This document shows, piece after piece, positions 22,686 through 32,943 of a stretch of DNA of 64,000 nt. Location of the stretch: positions 237,001 to 301,000 of the forward strand of contig CAJNDS010002614.1 of NCBI GenBank assembly GCA_905221605.1. The letters are read 5' to 3'. The position numbers and the translations under genes are program-made. Source of the DNA: Symbiodinium natans. Its lineage: Eukaryota > Sar > Dinophyceae > Suessiales > Symbiodiniaceae. Numbering within the stretch: the first letter of the stretch is position 1; every line of letters begins with the position of its first letter. Under the pieces are notes generated by a model that had not been told where the DNA came from, did not search any database, and saw only the letters and a program-made list of their open reading frames with translations.

Positions 22686-23399
22686 TCACAATGTTCGCCA
22701 TGTCAGTGCAGTGGTTCCTAGAATCGGGGTCCGACAGGAGGAGACCTCACTCGTCGAACTCGTCCATATCCTGAAGGTCATCGTCTGGTGTGGGTCTGAA
22801 GGCGTCGCCACAGGCCATACATAGATACCCCAGAACGGACTTCTTGCATTCTCTGGAGAGCCAGTGCAGCCTTGGTCGGTGCGGGAGATGCGCATGTCCG
22901 AGAGATGGTAGCGCAAGTTTGTGATGCCCTCCATTTGGTACATGAACTGCCAATCGGCGTCGGTGGCGTAGCTCTCCCTGAAGCGCGATGACGCATTGAG
23001 GGTCACGATGATGTCAACTTGGTGCGCTTTGAGTTCAGGAATATCTAGAGCTGTGCGTTGGGTGCCAAGCAATATCGTGCAGTAGTCATCCCTGAACACC
23101 ACCGTGGAGTCCCATTTTGGCCAGTAGGCAACTGAGTTTGGGAAGGAGTGATCCGGGTGATCAGCCATGAGGGTGCTCCACTCCGACGCCAGTCTGTGGT
23201 CTTGTGTCGTCCATTGTACTCGGTTGTAGAAAGCTGCCTGGGTCTGCGCATGGATATCGTCCATGGCTTTGTCGTCTGTGATGGAGGGCTGAAAGTTACA
23301 CCTTGGCTCCGGGTCTTGCATCCTGAAGAGGCCATTGCGTTCTAGGCAAACGCTGTGTTCAGGGCCTCGAAGCCTGATAAAAGGAGCAGCCAGATCCAT
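22686..23399 (-). CDS. Dual-specificity-phosphatase-like protein (N-terminal half recognisable)
   Basis: ATG at 23399 (MDLAAPFIRLRG), 47 nt after a motif copy. The middle reads CTILLGTQRTALDIPELKAH followed by QVDIIVTLNAS, close to the start of the dual-specificity phosphatase fold (ILPGLYLGS...LKxxGITHILN). It then has MYQMEGITNLRYHLSDMR, resembling the YxxIPIxD strand. I do not see the HCxxGxxRS active-site loop in this frame; SEVSSC at the end is encoded by the motif copy at 22735. So it is either a catalytically dead relative, a frame-broken gene, or a coincidental match. Confidence 0.4.
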   Translation of the reverse strand: MDLAAPFIRLRGPEHSVCLERNGLFRMQDPEPRCNFQPSITDDKAMDDIHAQTQAAFYNRVQWTTQDHRLASEWSTLMADHPDHSFPNSVAYWPKWDSTVVFRDDYCTILLGTQRTALDIPELKAHQVDIIVTLNASSRFRESYATDADWQFMYQMEGITNLRYHLSDMRISRTDQGCTGSPENARSPFWGIYVWPVATPSDPHQTMTFRIWTSSTSEVSSCRTPILGTTALTWRTL

Positions 23400-23810
23400 G
23401 GCGCAGGCGAACACAGAGAGCTATTTGCCTATGTGGAATGGCTGTCAGGAGGAGACCTCACGCGACATTGAATCGAATTGACTGGAGTCGCATACATGAG
23501 TGTCGTTGCATCGGCTAGATGTTTGCAAGCAAGAAATGGAATGCCTTGACTGAGCGCTGAACCTGTAAACTTGTGGCCTGAGCGGTGCAAGACGTGCAGC
23601 GACTAGTTGGCTCAGCTGAAATGTGCAGTAGACCTGGCTTGGAAAGAAGCAGTCAGCTAGTTTTTCCGTGCTTTGGCGAGGGTCAAGAAACTGGCTGGGG
23701 GTGCATATGCTGGGCGCTTGTCCCGGCCGACCGTTTCAGGAGGGGACCTCACACGAAAGGCCTGCATAGTTCAAGTTAAGTGAAGGCGTCCCATACATCA
23801 GCCGAGAGCG

Positions 23811-25547
23811 CTAGAGATGTGTCACTGGATTTCGGAGCAGGGAAAAGAAGTGCTGTACAAGAGGAGGGACCTGTCGGTGATGGTACGTGAAGGCTTGTTT
23901 GGCTGCCTGGATTGCCTGCTTGTCCTCTGCCAGGTACTCAAGGGTCGAGAAGAGTCCTCGGACATGATCTGCTGAAGAAGTTGTGGCTTGTTGAGGAGCG
24001 GGAGGAGTGCGTTTGTGCCAGGCCGACGTGTCAAGAGCAAGAAAGAAAGGTAGATCCGTGCTGGATTCTGGCGAGATTCTCCTGCCTAGGTTGCCCCATC
24101 CACTCGCGTACATAGTAGCCCAGGAGCGCCGACTTGAGTACTAGGAACTCGTCCATACTGGGGCGTAGATGGGACGGGAGGTTATCCAGAGGCTGGACCT
24201 TTTCCACCATTATGCCGTAGGCCTGCTGAAAAAGAAGGTACTTCGGTGGGCCCGAGTCTCCCCACCAGGAGGAGACCTCACTCGGCGTGGGAGACTTGGG
24301 AAAGTCCAGGGGATTGACCGCTGAGGCCACCCTGAGTTGAATGGCGAAGACGTTTGCCACCGTCGGGACCATCTCTGGGAAGACGTGTGCCAAGTCGAGC
24401 TCCGCTTCGTGAGCCTGAAGTCCGTCTTGGGTTTGCTCCTCTTGGGGAGCAACAACGGAGAGTTTGAAGACGGAGTAGAATTCACATCCCTTGAAATTGT
24501 ATACCGCTCGGGTGACGCCCTTCATGGATGCAGTTCTGTTCAGCTTCAGAGTCATGCTGACCTGCTCGTCCTGCGATTTCTGGATCTGCACGTGGACGTC
24601 CAATTCCAAAGGGAACTCCTGTGGGTAGGAGTAAGGGAAGGAGTGAATGATCGACTTGCCCTTGTCTTGTTCCTTTTTGCTGGCCACGCGAGCTTGAACT
24701 GTGGCCGCTGGAAGGACTATCGCTCCTTGATGTACCGGGTAGTTCAAGAACTCGCGCGGAGGAGGAGCTGCTTGCGTGAGATTGACCACCTGGAGCTCCT
24801 CTGTGGGGGAAAGACGCGCAATGCCATCCACGTTCCCTTGGTCGGGAGCTGATCTTCTTGCAGGAGGAGATGGAGGTGTGGGCGGCTGCCTTACGAAGGC
24901 CTCCTTTTGTCCAACTCCTGCACCGGTGTACTGAGATGAGCGTGACTTCTTCGAGTCCGCCCAGGGTGGTATGTCCGAGTCCGAGTCTTCCTTGCAGGTT
25001 TCTTTCCTGCCCACGCCTTGCCCCGCATAGGGCTGCGGTGTATGCTCTTTTGATGGCCCTGTCAAGGAGATCCTCTCCTCCTCTGCCTGGAGCACAGATG
25101 AAGAAGATGGTTCTTTCTTCGCTTCCCTTTGTCCGCTCCTCGGAGGCGACCTCACGTTCTTTCTTCGCTTCCCTTTGTCCGCTCCTCGGAGGCGACCTCA
25201 CGCTGGAGCTAGCCGGTCGGGAAGTATCCAGGAAAGCGATGAAAGATTCTTGTAGACATACGAGGTAGGGAGGGTCCTCTGCAGTTAGTCCTGGCTTTTT
25301 GATTCCCAGCTCTTCTAGTCGCTTGCTTTCTTTGTCTGACCGGCCTTGTCGACTGGCGGGCCATCGTGCTTCTGGATATAGCACGGAGACCTTTTTCCCA
25401 GCGGTAATTTCGGATTTCGTCCATTCTCTTGTGCGAGATGGGGACATAGTTCGAAGGCAGCAGCCTGTCAGCTTCTGTGCAGATGTTGGAGGCGAGGTCG
25501 AACGAAGGCAGGGTCGAAGCCTTCGATTGTCTTTTCCGCGGAGGCAT
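23811..25547 (-). CDS. Gene E: large unknown protein, frameshifted, with motif copies in frame
   Basis: ATG at 25547 (MPPRKRQSKASTLPSFDLAS). Coding shifts to the 24482-25597 frame (EARWPASRQ to DTSRPASS), then to a 374-codon frame (24031-25155) and ends in 23811-24113 (RNPVTHL). The 374-codon part has charged disordered sequence, then a globular beta-rich stretch (EFPLELDVHVQIQKSQDEQV, MTLKLNRTASM, GCEFYSVFKLSVVAP) and helices (SMDEFLVLKSALLGYYVREW). The motif copy at 24266 is translated as SEVSSWW without breaking the frame. The stop is 56 nt before the next motif copy. A structural protein is possible; no family recognised. Confidence 0.5.
25111..25202 (-). repeat. Two tandem 46-bp repeats, each containing one motif copy
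   Basis: TTCTTTCTTCGCTTCCCTTT opens both units and CGGAGGCGACCTCACG closes both. Because 46 is not a multiple of three, the second unit is read in another frame (RSPPRSG versus REVASEE) inside gene E. Confidence 0.95.
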
Positions 25548-25871
25548 GGTCCTAGGTGCCTTGCACTGGAGACATCGAGTTGACGTTCTTTGAGCACAGA
25601 GTCTAGCCGGAATGTGAGGTCAAGCTGTTATCCCAGTAGTACGCAAGGACTGGCTGAGTGCTGGGCTCGGCACGAGTGAGCCTGTGCAGCAGTATAGGAA
25701 TGGAAAGGTATTTGAGACGCTTATGGCTGACATGAATTTAGGGCAGACTGTTTTCTCTGAGGCTATTGGCTCTGTCGACGGCGTGCAGCTGTGAAAGCCT
25801 AGCTGCGTTTTACCGGCAGGAGGAGACCTCACTTGCTGGTCGCACAATGTCGAGCCTTGCCCTGCTCAAGT

Positions 25872-26135
25872 CTACCAGTACCTGGAGCGGGCCTGTTGCA
25901 CCGCCCAGGAGTCCCTGCACGCGAAACAGCAGTGCCATAGATGTCCCGGCTTGTGTCGAATGCACGGGGCACTGTGGCATTGGTCACAGCCTGCTCCGCA
26001 TGATGACTGGGTAGGCGGAGGTGCCGATGCCTTGACCAGAGCTTGGGCTGCATTGGCCTGGCTAGTCGTTGTCTGAGTGAAGGTGCCAGGGGTGTTTTCA
26101 ATGGCGAGAATCGTGCCCTCCGGGATGTTGGCCAT
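25872..26135 (-). CDS. Gene H: small Thr/Ala- then Cys-rich protein
   Basis: ATG at 26135 (MANIPEGTILAIENTPGTFT). The C-terminal half has CGAGCDQCHSAPC and CCFACRD, a possible zinc site, but part of it could be an out-of-frame reading because an overlapping frame (25829-26101) is also open. The stop is 37 nt before a motif copy. No motif copy lies close upstream; the nearest is at 26563. Hypothetical. Confidence 0.3.
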   Translation of the reverse strand: MANIPEGTILAIENTPGTFTQTTTSQANAAQALVKASAPPPTQSSCGAGCDQCHSAPCIRHKPGHLWHCCFACRDSWAVQQARSRYW

Positions 26136-26562
26136 GGCGAGATGAAAGTGGAGGGACTGTCAGCTCCGAATCAGTGTGAGCAGAACGGCTGGTGCTGAAG
26201 CTAGGTTAGGACTTCGATCAAGCGTAGAGCGAGATGACAGTCTTATGTGTTGCCGAAGCATTCAAGGGCCTGTTGTTTGGCCTGCTCTGGTCAACGGCTG
26301 GCGTCGGGGAAGCGCGGCCTCAGCAGGAATTATGGAAAGGGGCAAGTTCGGTGCATCAATGAAGCTGGACGTGTAATGCAGAGAGCTCTTTCCTGACAGG
26401 TACTGTACACGCCAAGATCCAGAAGGAAGGAGAAACGGGCCGGCTAAGCAGCGTCCTCAATCTCTCAGGATTGGACCTCTACACGAGAGTAAGAGGAGGT
26501 AGGCTGAGGCTGAGTGACGGGGACTAAGCTCCCCGAAGGAGGTGAAAGGGCATTGGACAACT
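26136..26562. other. Spacer without a recognisable gene
   Basis: About 430 bp between genes G and H, with only short frames on both strands. A motif copy lies immediately to the right. Confidence 0.4.
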
Positions 26563-26598
26563 CAGGAGGAGACCTCGACTCGGATGTCCCGGAAAAGT

Positions 26599-27674
26599 TT
26601 AGCCCTCATTGCCTCCTGTACGCAATGCTTCTAGCTGATCGCGGAGGGCCTGCATCTGTGGAGACCGTCTTAGTCCTTCCCTGCGCATGGTGACTCCAAC
26701 CAAGTTCCAGATCGAATTGTTCGCTAGAAGTCGAAAGGCATGCATGGCCTCGTGGTCTTCTCCGATAGTCAGGGCTAGTTCCAGGAGGAAGGCTATGACC
26801 GGCTTTTCTTCCGTTAAGTTGGTCCTCAGCGGTCTGGATGGCCTAAATTTGGTGAGCTGGTCCTGATCTAGCTTGAGCATCGCTGCCAGGTGGGTGGAGA
26901 CAACCTTGGGAGATAGAGGAGGGCGTTGGACATCGATAACTGTCTTCTGCTTTTTTGAGTCCCATCTCATGTAGTTCCAGTAGAAGGCAGGGTTCTCATC
27001 CGTGTGATGTCGGCCTCGTGAGGTAAGTGCTCCTGATAGGGAGATAAGTGCCGATTCCTTGTCCTGGTTCGTGCTGTCATAGGCGACGTGATCGAAGTTC
27101 TGGGCCCGAGTGTGCAGCTCGTGAATAAGGGAGATGAACAGGGCGAGACGAACGGGCGTGCCAGGAGATTACTGGGGTTTGTCTGATAGGAAGGAACCAC
27201 GCTATTTGCCTGGTGTACCGTGGCGTAGAAGATCCATCCATGGTATCTCAAAGCTGTTAGTTCATCCTCGTGATTCAGCAGGGCCAGGATGATGCTAGCC
27301 AAGAGGTCCGCGGTTGGTTTGGCCTCCTGCTATGATTGCTGCGCGCCGTTGCGCGAGGCTCTTTGTCTGGAGCCATTACGGCGTCCTGTCCTTCTTGGTC
27401 TCCTGGATGGTGAGGGCAATCGAGTCGGCGGCATTTCCTCGTCTTGCTCCAGCTCTTTCTGCTGACGACGCTGCTTGGGAGGTCTTTCCCTGTCATGAGC
27501 AGGAACCAGTTCTCGGGATGTTGAACGTTCGTCGGGGCCAAATGCCCGTGCAGCCATGGAGGAGGCAGCAAGGTGTGGGAGGTTCTTAAAAAGCACTTGG
27601 CATAGTGCAGGGTGATTCAGCAGCTCCTGCTGGGCTTGCTCCATAGCGCTTAGTGATGCTACGCATGGTTGCAT
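26599..27674 (-). CDS. Gene G: unknown protein, frameshifted
   Basis: ATG at 27674 (MQPCVASLSAMEQAQQELLN), 26 nt after a motif copy. It starts helical, then has a Lys/Arg/Glu-rich linker. It continues in a second frame (ASIILALLNHEDELTALRYH) and a third (HTRAQNFDHVAYDSTNQDKE, ending with the MRWDSKKQKTVIDV and LLELALTIGEDHEAMHAFRL segments and GGNEG). The last frame is open well upstream of the ATG at 26970, so that ATG is internal. The stop is 17 nt before the next motif copy. No catalytic motif seen. Confidence 0.5.
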
Positions 27675-27718
27675 GAGTAAATGCTGCCCGCTCACCTTTC
27701 AGGAGGGGACCTCACTCG

Positions 27719-27973
27719 AAGGTGAATTGAGCTTCAGTTTAGTCGATGGAGGAGTAGAAGGTAAGCTCCGGACTCCATCTGTGCGCGTTCCTGGCTCGTG
27801 GGAGAGGAGCCTGGGCTGGAATCATCCCCTACCTTCAAAGACGGAAGCAAGGTGAAAGATCTATAATGACCTGAGGTTGCTTCCTGCCCGATATGAAAGA
27901 GTCCCGAAACTGATTTGTAGCGAACAAAAGATTGAGAGTCAGGCCTGGTCCAAGCAGGTAGCTGTATTTCGTC
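27719..27973. other. Spacer between the USP-like gene and gene G
   Basis: About 255 bp between the USP-like stop and a motif copy; no frame or RNA gene seen. Confidence 0.4.
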
Positions 27974-29465
27974 CTACAAACCCGTCAGTCTCCAGTGTTG
28001 CTTCTCTCCGGCATTCGTGAACCTTGGCAGAGACACAAAGATATATGGAGGTGTGTGCAGCAGCGCCGCCGTTGAGTCATGTGGGGAATGCCACTCGTGT
28101 ACGAAGAAGGACAGTGAATAGGTTGAGACAGGCACTGCCTGGGAGTCAGGCTGCGACAGCCTGGTCGGGTCAGTGCCTTCCGGGAAGTTGGAAGGTTAAT
28201 AGAAGGGGGGAGAAGCCCGTTGAGTCAGGTATGTCAGCATCGTAGACTCTTTTCCAGGGGGTGCTTTGTAGGGAGCCATGGTGGTTTGCCAACAGAAACG
28301 TCAAATACTCTAGTGCATCGCTTTGCCTGTTGGCAAGCCTCCAGTCAGGATGACAATGTGGCAGCGATTCTAGTGCAAGAATGGAGACCGGGCGCGATGC
28401 CCTTTCTCGAAGTTCTCTCTGGAGAGGCTGAAGATTCGACCAGTCCACTGAGGGTTCTTCCCTCAGAGCGCTTATCATCTGCAAGACTGAAATGGCGTAG
28501 CATTTGTTATGCGGATTAATCAACTGTGGCATAGGCAGAGCTGCAGGAGGCGGTGGTGGATGAGAGTCATCCAGTTCTGTCGCTGGTGGCTGATGAGGCT
28601 CTGCGCCCGGCTGCGCAACCTGGGAGGCACTCCCTGGACGAAACCATCTCTGAAGCTGGCTTTGCTTAGACCTGGTAATAGGAACTTGCAGGGTCTGCTG
28701 TTGGGGTATCCTAGGCTGGGGGGCGGCCTGCGTGAAAGATTCGAGTTGGATAGATGGGGCCGTGTGCAGCCGTGGGGTGGGGACCGCAGAAGGAGATGCG
28801 CCGGTCCCAGTGTTGTTCGGTGAGAGATGTGAGATCTGAGTGTGTTGGAGGGACGAATGAGATCTGGATAGAGGGGCATCAGGGTGCAGAAAGAAGAAAA
28901 GTTGTAATTGCTGAATGACTGGGCACTGCTTCGTATGTCTGGGAACGCTCTCCACTTTCACGCCACAGGCAGGACAGGGGGACAAGCGGGTTAGCGCGTA
29001 CATCTTAGAAGTGTTATTCCCCGCAGAAGCTTTATAAGAATCCCATTCTGCTCCGTGTTTTTTGGTGAGGTGGAAGACTATTTTTGTCGTGGAGGCTATC
29101 CATGAGTCACAGAGCAGGCAGGTCCTGGTAAGCTGCCGGCCTAGGTGACCGGTGATGAGCTCAAGGAAGGTCTGTCCTCCGGCCTGCTGCAGCAATTCAG
29201 TGCAGGTACGCGAGGTGAGCGGCGCTGTGTCTATCTGCAAGGTAAGCTGGACCGAGGGTGCAGCAGCAGCCTGCCGGTCTGATGAGGGCGCAATCTCCTG
29301 GCTGGAGGAAACCTCACGCGCCTTGGGATGAACCTCGTCAGCCTGGGTGGCTGCCGCAGGTCTAGAAAGCTTAAAGCCATCCTGTCTGCAGACTCTGCGC
29401 TCAACGTGTTGCTGTAGATTATGCCAGTTTTTGAACTTCGCCTGGCAGTTAGAGCATTGAGGCAT
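27974..29465 (-). CDS. C2H2 zinc finger plus ubiquitin-specific-protease-like protein
   Basis: ATG at 29465, 15 nt after the RT stop. The N-terminus is a zinc finger, CSNCQAKFKNWHNLQQHV; a second and third Cys/His set follow (CLLCDSWIASTTKIVFHLTKKH, shown here only as key residues C-C-H-H; and CPACG with HTKQC). After a Pro/Gln-rich linker comes NPHNKCYAISVLQ, the Cys box of the USP (C19) family, and then NRQSDALEYLTFLL, its QQD-type box. The frame stops at 28170, but HTPPYIFVSLPRFTNAG, the typical central USP strand, follows in another frame at about 28060-27985. The His box was not found. A deubiquitinase-like role for a retroelement is plausible; whether this copy is active is doubtful. 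Confidence 0.65.
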
Positions 29466-29482
29466 GCCTCCCACGGAGTGCT

Positions 29483-31172
29483 TTAGGCGTGAGAATTCAA
29501 GAGGTGGCAGGGCAGGAGCCGGGTGCTTGTCCGGTGTGTTCTCAAACCCGCCGCAGTGCGAAAGACCTTGCCACAACAGGTATGCGTGGGTACATCCGGA
29601 GAAGGGTCGTTGTCGACCTCCGTGAGCAGCTTGCGATAAGAGGCTACAATCTCCTCCGCCGTTTGCAGGGTGGAGGGAATGGTCAAGATATCCTCGTTAG
29701 GCCAGGCACCGGGCTGAGGGAAGGGCAAGGAACACGTGTTGGCCGACGTGGATGTTGAGCAGGAGGTGACCTCACTCGCTGGAGCTGCGTGCCGGCGCTT
29801 ACGAAGGGAGTCTAGACGCTGAGCTGAGCGATCATGAAGCTGCTGAATAGGAGGAACTAGCTTAAGACGTGTGAAGAGCGCTGCAGTAGTTTCTCGAGTC
29901 TTATGCACAGGGTTGTGTGTTACCGCTCTCACCTGTCTGGCATGCCATGAGCGGAGAGCCCGTGCCCGCCTACCTGAAAGGCCAACAGATTCCAGGCCAA
30001 AGGTGGCCGTGGACCAGACGGTGGCCCTCCAGACAAGCAGCCGGGATGCGGTTTTTGTCTTGCGTTTATTGTGAATGAATTTACGCACTGTCTGCTTTTT
30101 CTTCGCCGCTCTCTCTTGTCTTAAGGAGAAGGTGAGATCTTCCGGGTTTGAGTAGCTGACCATTACCCCAAGATACTTAAAGGAGTCTACCAGCTCGAAG
30201 GAAGGAAGGGAGGGAAGTGGGGGAAGAACGGAGGAGTTTGAAAGCAGAACGGGCCGCCTAGGCTGTTTTGGGGCATCTATGTTCCAGACTGTAACTTTCC
30301 GGCCCGAGCGCAGCTCCTGTGACTTGAAGAGCTTCTTGGCCTGCTGTGCGTGGCGACCTGCCAGTTTGACCATAATGTTGCACTTTGCATAGTTGACCTC
30401 TAGTCCGGCTTCTTGCAGATAGTGCAGTAACAGTCTTACCATGTCATGAGCCGCGTAGAGATCGGACCAGTTGTGGATGTCTCGGTGAATGACGAGGTCA
30501 TCCGCAAATCCTGTGAGGAACTGCTGTGCGGGAGGGAACCCTATGTGGGTTGCCATAAGCCGGAACGCCTCCGTTATGACCAGGGAGAAAAGCGAGGGGG
30601 CCAGCTTGCAGCCTTGCTTGATACCTCTGGTTGAGGTTACTGTGTCTTGGCTTCTGCCATACCGCAAATTATACTGGGCTTCCCTATGAAGCGATGCCAC
30701 TAGCTCAACGTCTTCTGGTGAGGCTCCGTAGGTTGTTAGTGAGCGCAAGAGAGCTTCTCTGCTAGTTTTGTCAAAAGCTTGAGAAAGGTCTAGTGAGAAG
30801 GCGAAGCCTCCGATCAGATCTGGCCTTCCCTTCCTGCCCTTGGGAGTGCAGAACCTGTCTGGTGCTCGGGATCGAAGCATGGCACGGACGCGCCTAGCAT
30901 GACCAATTACCCGGAGTTGGGCGTCGGCTATCCCGCGTCCTGGAATGTAGGCAAATTGAGGGGAGGCAAAGTGGGCCTTCTTAAAGAGGGGGTCTAGCCG
31001 TCTCCTAGCCTCAGAGGCTATGCCTTTTCCGTCTGGCCTGATGATGCCTAGCGGTCGTAAGTTTTCCGGCTTAGAGGCAGGCTTAGAGGGCTTTGGTATG
31101 AAGCTTAGGTCTGCTGATTTGGCCGAGTAGGCAGCGAGGGCAGCTCGGCCAGATTCAGTGGTGTTGTGCTAT
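29483..31172 (-). CDS. LINE reverse transcriptase
   Basis: RNA-dependent DNA polymerase for target-primed reverse transcription. The frame opens after a stop near 31172: SADLSFIPKPSKP, LRPLGIIRPDGKG and FAYIPGRGIADAQLRV are the first RT blocks. Then come FSLDLSQAFDKTSREALL (catalytic Asp), GIKQGCKLAPSLFSLVI, GFADDLVIH (catalytic Asp pair in FADD), and the thumb FELVDSFKYLGVMVSY with ATVWSTATFGLES. The C-terminus has a C2H2-like end, CCGKVFRTAAGLRTHRT. The motif copy at 29760 is in frame in a linker (SEVTSC). The domain is intact in one frame; what is broken is its connection upstream. Confidence 0.93.
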
Positions 31173-31503
31173 GCTGAGGCTCGCTCTTCCCTTGGCAGGA
31201 GGTGACCTCGCACGCCGGATGGGTCAGAGCGGGAGGCGGAGGCACTGCCTCCAGGTAGTCGCAGTAGTTATTTGCCACAGTTGAAGCACAAAGGCGATAC
31301 ATTGATGCTGGGGCTGAGCCTTGTGGTACTGCCTTTTCCGGCTTTATAGAGGCTATGCCTTTCGACAGACTGCTTCTGTCCTGCCTGGGTAAGGCTTGGC
31401 CTACGCCGCTGGCTAGGAGGGGATGCGAGGAAAAGATGGAAAGACTGTGTCTCTTTAGCTCTGCCAGCCCCTCCGACTCGACTCGGTGAGGATACGGCCA
31501 CAT
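31173..31503 (-). pseudogene. Linker between endonuclease and RT, frame-broken
   Basis: The frame continues the endonuclease protein after a shift near 31470 (RVESEGLAELKRHSLSIFSS), is Ser/Pro/Ala-rich, contains a motif copy at 31196 (PACEVTSC) and runs out of frame into the RT, whose own frame has a stop near 31172. The motif here has GCGAGG in place of GTGAGG. Confidence 0.55.
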
Positions 31504-32708
31504 GGCGATCTGAGACAGACTCTAGGTGCAGGAGACCAAGGAGCTACATGCTTTAAGGAGCGATATGCCGCATGTGGGTCTCTTTTGACTTTCTCAGAAA
31601 TCTTTGTTAGAGTGCGGTGAGTCCTTTCTCGGGCCTGATTCTTGATCTGGTTGGCATGTGCTTTGGCTGCCTCATCTAGTGAGCGCTGAGCCTGTTTAAA
31701 GTGCTCGGTGCGAGCCATCTTATGAATGACGTCAGCCTCCCGTTTTAGGTTCCGTAGTGCAGTCTGTCGAAGGTTATGAAGCCGCCGTAGAGGCTGTGCT
31801 GTTGGGACTGCATCTGCACGGCTTACTTCTGGGTCCCTCGGCTGGAAGGTCTTGGCGTGTTCAAGAAGAAGCTCGTTGACCTCATCAGGGTGAAGAGGCT
31901 CTCCATGTTTTTGCGCTCGGAGTTTGTCGACTTCCTGTGCAACCTGGTCCCGCAGGGTTTGAGCCAGAGGAGTGTTTTGTCTAACATGTTGGGCCAGTAG
32001 GGACTTTTGTTTGGAAGGGACTATTGGCTGAGTTTTGGTCGAGAACGGGTGTCTCCAGACCTTCTTTAGAGGTATTGCCGTCCGGAGTGGCGTGTGTTTG
32101 CCTCCTTTCCGCCATGCTCCCAGCTTAAAGTCCTTGAGGACGCACACTTTTCGGGCTAGCTGAGCAGCATAAAATTTGGAAGTTAAGATGAAATCAATCT
32201 GAGAGCTGCCCTGTGGCGAGGTGAAGGTGTTTGCCTTGCGCCCCTGCCATGTGTTAAGCGCAACTAGGGAGTTTCGCTGGAGAAACTTCTGGAACTGCTT
32301 CTGAACCGGTTTCTGCTTAGAAGATCCTGCTGGCACCACTCCCCCTACGAAGGGGGGATTTGGTTTTAGGGAAGAGTTGAAGTCCCCCGCTAGCACCGGA
32401 ACAGTGCGCTGCGACAAGTTGGAAAGAGACTTGCTTAGGGAGGAGAGAACTTTGCTCTGGGTGGCATAGTGGTCTTGCTCCGTCATGCCTCGCTGCTTGG
32501 TGTACTGATAGCAGTTTAGCAGGAGCGCTGGCTGGCCTCGGACTTCGCAGTGAACCTCTTGAGCGCGGTCTGGGTGAAGATCCTGCCAGCGCAATGTTGC
32601 AGAGTCTATGCTTGGCGATAGTAGAGTGAGAACACCTGCTGAGCGCCTGTGCTTTGGCTGTTCGGGTAACTGGGATGTTGGAGCGGGAGGGGACCTCACG
32701 AGCTCTTC
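31455..32708 (-). pseudogene. LINE endonuclease, C-terminal part (split by the copia insertion)
   Basis: It starts directly at the target-site duplication TCTTC. The first residues (ELVRSPPAPTSQLPE) come from a motif copy. Then ordered endonuclease motifs: SAGVLTLLS, LLNCYQYT (Tyr), VLAGDFNSSL (Asp, Asn), ALNTWQG, SQIDFILTS (Asp) and GGKHTPLRTAI (final His). A long helical, Lys/Arg-rich region follows toward the RT. The N-terminal catalytic Asn and Glu are 9 kb away at 41676-42226, on the other side of the copia element, so the gene is physically split. Confidence 0.9.
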
Positions 32709-32943
32709 TGTTGATACATGGTGTCGGTGTCATCATCGGGGGCAACAGGCCTTGTGAAATCATGGGCTGCCATGGCGGGTTCGCTCGCTCCTCTGTTTCT
32801 CGCACACAGAAAGGTGATGCGACATGAGTTCCACTGGCATCTGTGCATACAGTGGAGCAAGCTGTGTTATGCTTCTCATGTTTGATGAGCCGTTCGAGGC
32901 TGCAAAATAGTGAGGAGATATCCCCTATACATCCATTTCAACA
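32709..32943 (-). repeat. 3' LTR of the copia element
   Basis: 235 bp; differs from the other LTR at two positions (a G/A in GGGTTCRCTCG and a G/A in AGAAAGRTGATG). Confidence 0.97.

Larger units (their letters stand above)
15797..32700 (-). repeat. Dispersed 18-19 nt motif, about 22 copies, all on the minus strand
   Basis: Minus-strand consensus CGAGTGAGGTCYCCTCCTG. Plus-strand coordinates: 15797-15813, 16987-17005, 17096-17115 (variant), 18534-18552, 19827-19845, 20247-20265, 21529-21545, 21857-21875, 22583-22601, 22735-22753, 23446-23464, 23737-23755, 24266-24284, 25141-25156, 25187-25202, 25817-25835, 26563-26582, 27700-27718, 29303-29320, 29760-29778, 31196-31214, 32684-32700. The core GAGG-NNN-CCTC is kept while the three middle bases vary, so a small hairpin is possible. 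Many copies lie 15-60 nt after a stop or shortly before an ATG; others lie in frame in linkers of long ORFs. Confidence 0.85.

Noticed and set aside
15797-32700. The regularly recurring motif as a CRISPR array
   Set aside because: Spacing is irregular (from tens of bp to 1.6 kb), spacers contain genes, and the genome is eukaryotic.
15797-32700. The motif as a spliced-leader acceptor or relic
   Set aside because: It does not match the dinoflagellate spliced leader as I know it (CCGTAGCCATTTTGGCTCAAG-type), and no AG lies between the motif and the ATG of gene C.
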